Assembly: GCA_937888925.1 (NCBI GenBank)
Contig: CALARM010000928.1
Location: 1-7,958 of the forward strand
Reading direction: 5' to 3'
Source: an uncultured Synergistia bacterium
GTDB lineage: Bacteria > Eremiobacterota > SpSt-956 > JAKJGF01
DNA: 7,958 bases
How positions within the stretch are numbered: the stretch's first letter is position 1; each line of letters opens with the position of its first letter. A program made the position numbers and the translations under genes. The notes below the pieces were generated by a model, which saw nothing but the letters and a program-made list of their open reading frames with translations, did not search any database and was not told where the DNA came from. Below, in pieces: positions 6,341-7,958 of the stretch.

Positions 6341-6382
6341 TTTTCACTTTTCACTTTTCACTTTTCACTTTTCACTTTTCAC
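6341..6382. repeat. Six-copy TTTTCAC tandem heptamer array
   Basis: Six exact contiguous copies of TTTTCAC (6341-6382), with a degenerate extension TTTTACTTAC just before. On the minus strand the unit reads GTGAAAA, so it shares both the 7-bp period and the GTGA core with the GTGACGC arrays. It lies about 110 bp upstream of the kinase start. Copy number in such arrays often varies by slippage, so it may be polymorphic. Confidence 0.95.
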
Positions 6383-6492
6383 TGTAATTAAATTCTAATA
6401 ACTTATGAATTGACTAAAAAATCTACAGGAATAAAGTTTTTTTTCTAGAATAAGTTTATATCAAATTAAATAATAAGGAACGATGATATTTT

Positions 6493-7958
6493 ATGATAGG
6501 AAAAATATTAAGTGAACGTTACAAATTACTTGAAATGATAAGTGAAGGCGGAACAAGCGAAATATTTCTGGCAGAAGATATATCTTCAGGAAAAAATGTT
6601 GTCATAAAACTTATAAAAGAACATCTGCTCTACGGACCTGAAAAAGATAAATTTAAAACGATAGAACGTCTCAGAAGAGAACTGAAGATGTCTGAACAGA
6701 TTAATCATCCTAATATCATCATAGCTAAAAACATAGAAGAATTTGATGGTAAATACTATATAGTTCTGGATTATGTACCCGGTATGGCACTGTCTGTTCT
6801 TATAGAAAGAGAAACATTCGGTACCGGATTTGTAGTAAGGCTTATAATGGAATTATGTAATATTCTGGACCATGCCCATTCAATGGGGATAGTCCATAGA
6901 GACTTAAAACCATCAAATATTATGATAACAGAGGAAGGCAAAATAAATATACTTGATTTTGGTTATGCCCTGAACATGTTAGATAGTAATAAACTGACAA
7001 ATGAAGGGGCAATACTGGGGACAGCCAGTTATATAGCGCCTGAGCAGGTTATGGACAGCACAGTTGACAGCCGTGCAGATTTATATTCTCTTGGTGTCAT
7101 CATGTACGAATTGCTCACAGGGAAAAAACCTTTCAGAGGAAGCAGTAAAATCACTGTCATTATGCAGCATGTAAATGATCCGCCCAAATCCCCTTCTATT
7201 TACAACCCAGCTATTCCCTCCCACATGGAACAGATAATAATGAAATTGCTGGAGAAAAAACCTGATAACAGATACAGTTCCGCCAGGGAATTAATGGAAG
7301 ATCTGAAGAATACGTCTGATAAAATGAATTTACCGGAAAACTTATCTTACAGAGGAATAAGTTTTCTTAACCCCAGGTCATCACTTGTAGGACGTGATGA
7401 AGAATTTAAAGAATTATATCTTGAAGTTGATAAATTAAAAGAAAAGAAACAAATAAAACTTATAATGGTTTCAGGGCCCCAGGGTACAGGTAAAACCAGA
7501 TTGCTTGAAGAAATAGAAGTATATGCCAGGATAAGGAATCTGTTATTTATAAGAGGCACCTGTAGCAGAGAAAAGTTTTTTTCTCCTTATTATACTATAA
7601 TAGATGGCTTATATCCCTTCTTCTCTCAGGATAGAAATGAACTTTATAATAATATGCTCTTTAAGAATGATCTGAATTTTAAAACTGACAGCACTAATAT
7701 TCCTTTCAGGAACATTCCCGGAGATATTCAACAGATAAAAGAACTGGCAGATAAAATCTATCCTTATATTATACCTCTTATGGAACCTTACGGAAGAAGA
7801 GGAGAACCTGAGTTTGCAGAAGATGTATCGGGATTACTCCTTAATTTTCTGATAGACTTATCCTGCATCAAGCCACTGATTATAACGATAGATGATATTC
7901 ACTGGACCGATGCATCTACATTCAATTTCCTTCTGGAATTACAGAAAAAACATGAAGG
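6493..7958 (+). CDS. Ser/Thr protein kinase fused to AAA-type ATPase (3' end missing)
   Basis: The first 488 codons of an open frame that continues past the window. Residues about 10-270 form a Hanks-type kinase: glycine loop SEGGTSEIF (17-25), ATP lysine K39 (VVIKL), E63, catalytic HRDLKPSN (H135-N142, base D137), DFG (155-157) and GTASYIAPE (176-184). These support an active kinase, although the first and third loop glycines are serines (S17, S22). From residue 298 (LVGRDEEF) an AAA_16-type ATPase begins, with Walker A GPQGTGKT (328-335) and Walker B LIITIDDIH (462-470). This layout occurs in large bacterial regulators such as PknK-like proteins, where TPR and further sensor or output domains usually follow; these are out of view. 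No membrane segment is seen so far. The ATG has AAGGAA (6475-6480) 12 nt upstream; an ATG at 6483 is out of frame and too close to it. Confidence 0.93.
   Translation, partial: MIGKILSERYKLLEMISEGGTSEIFLAEDISSGKNVVIKLIKEHLLYGPEKDKFKTIERLRRELKMSEQINHPNIIIAKNIEEFDGKYYIVLDYVPGMALSVLIERETFGTGFVVRLIMELCNILDHAHSMGIVHRDLKPSNIMITEEGKINILDFGYALNMLDSNKLTNEGAILGTASYIAPEQVMDSTVDSRADLYSLGVIMYELLTGKKPFRGSSKITVIMQHVNDPPKSPSIYNPAIPSHMEQIIMKLLEKKPDNRYSSARELMEDLKNTSDKMNLPENLSYRGISFLNPRSSLVGRDEEFKELYLEVDKLKEKKQIKLIMVSGPQGTGKTRLLEEIEVYARIRNLLFIRGTCSREKFFSPYYTIIDGLYPFFSQDRNELYNNMLFKNDLNFKTDSTNIPFRNIPGDIQQIKELADKIYPYIIPLMEPYGRRGEPEFAEDVSGLLLNFLIDLSCIKPLIITIDDIHWTDASTFNFLLELQKKHE

Larger units (their letters stand above)
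6129..6492. other. Divergent intergenic region between the HEAT and kinase genes
   Basis: This 364-bp noncoding stretch separates two diverging genes and should hold both promoters. It contains a degenerate GTGAC-type heptamer array (6172-6199), a convincing leftward promoter (6268-6296) and a six-copy TTTTCAC array (6341-6382). For the rightward kinase gene no convincing promoter was found: TAGAAT (6446-6451) is a fair -10, but the nearest -35-like TTGACT (6410-6415) is 30 nt away. No RNA gene is recognisable. Confidence 0.7.

Noticed and set aside
6410..6451. TTGACT and TAGAAT as a promoter for the kinase-ATPase gene
   Set aside because: The 30-nt spacing is far from the usual 16-18 nt, so the pair is not convincing.
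7347..7559. Minus-strand 70-residue ORF
   Set aside because: It is antisense to the Walker A region of the kinase-ATPase fusion and has no recognisable features.

Overview
This is AT-rich bacterial DNA, judged by eye to be mostly A/T, with ATG and GTG starts and short intergenic gaps. It holds six protein-coding genes, five complete and one running off the right edge. I see no rRNA, tRNA, insertion sequence or CRISPR array. The organism cannot be assigned from the sequence. Chemotaxis-type signalling (CheD), HDOD, HEAT-repeat and eukaryotic-like Ser/Thr kinase genes, together with heptanucleotide tandem repeats, suggest a signalling-rich, free-living, probably uncultured bacterium. Similar short heptamer arrays are known in cyanobacteria, but that does not fix the taxon.

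Layout. Positions 1-308 are noncoding, with a 4-copy GTGACGC array, a 12-bp palindrome and two mutually exclusive small hairpins. A rightward three-gene operon follows: a soluble, sensor-less histidine kinase (309-1247), a CheD-type receptor deamidase (1263-1751) and an HDOD protein (1739-2596) that overlaps the cheD end by 13 bp. It meets a leftward two-gene operon tail to tail: a nine-repeat HEAT protein (6128-5268) followed 9 bp later by a large 870-residue protein (5258-2646). The leftward operon has a good sigma70-type promoter at 6296-6268. Its leader carries a second, degenerate 4-copy GTGAC-type array. The gap to the next gene also holds a 6-copy TTTTCAC array (GTGAAAA on the other strand). 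At the right edge is the first 488 codons of a Ser/Thr kinase fused to an AAA-type ATPase.

How the genes may work together (inference). The rightward operon looks like a small phospho-signalling and receptor-adaptation module with no receptor or CheA in view. The leftward operon pairs a HEAT scaffold with the most unusual protein in the window. That protein appears to be a fusion of a carboxypeptidase-like (M14-type) domain without the normal zinc ligands, a cysteine-rich YkgJ-like metal-binding module, and an aminopeptidase-like (M28-type) domain that also lacks its metal ligands. It is the best candidate here for something undescribed.
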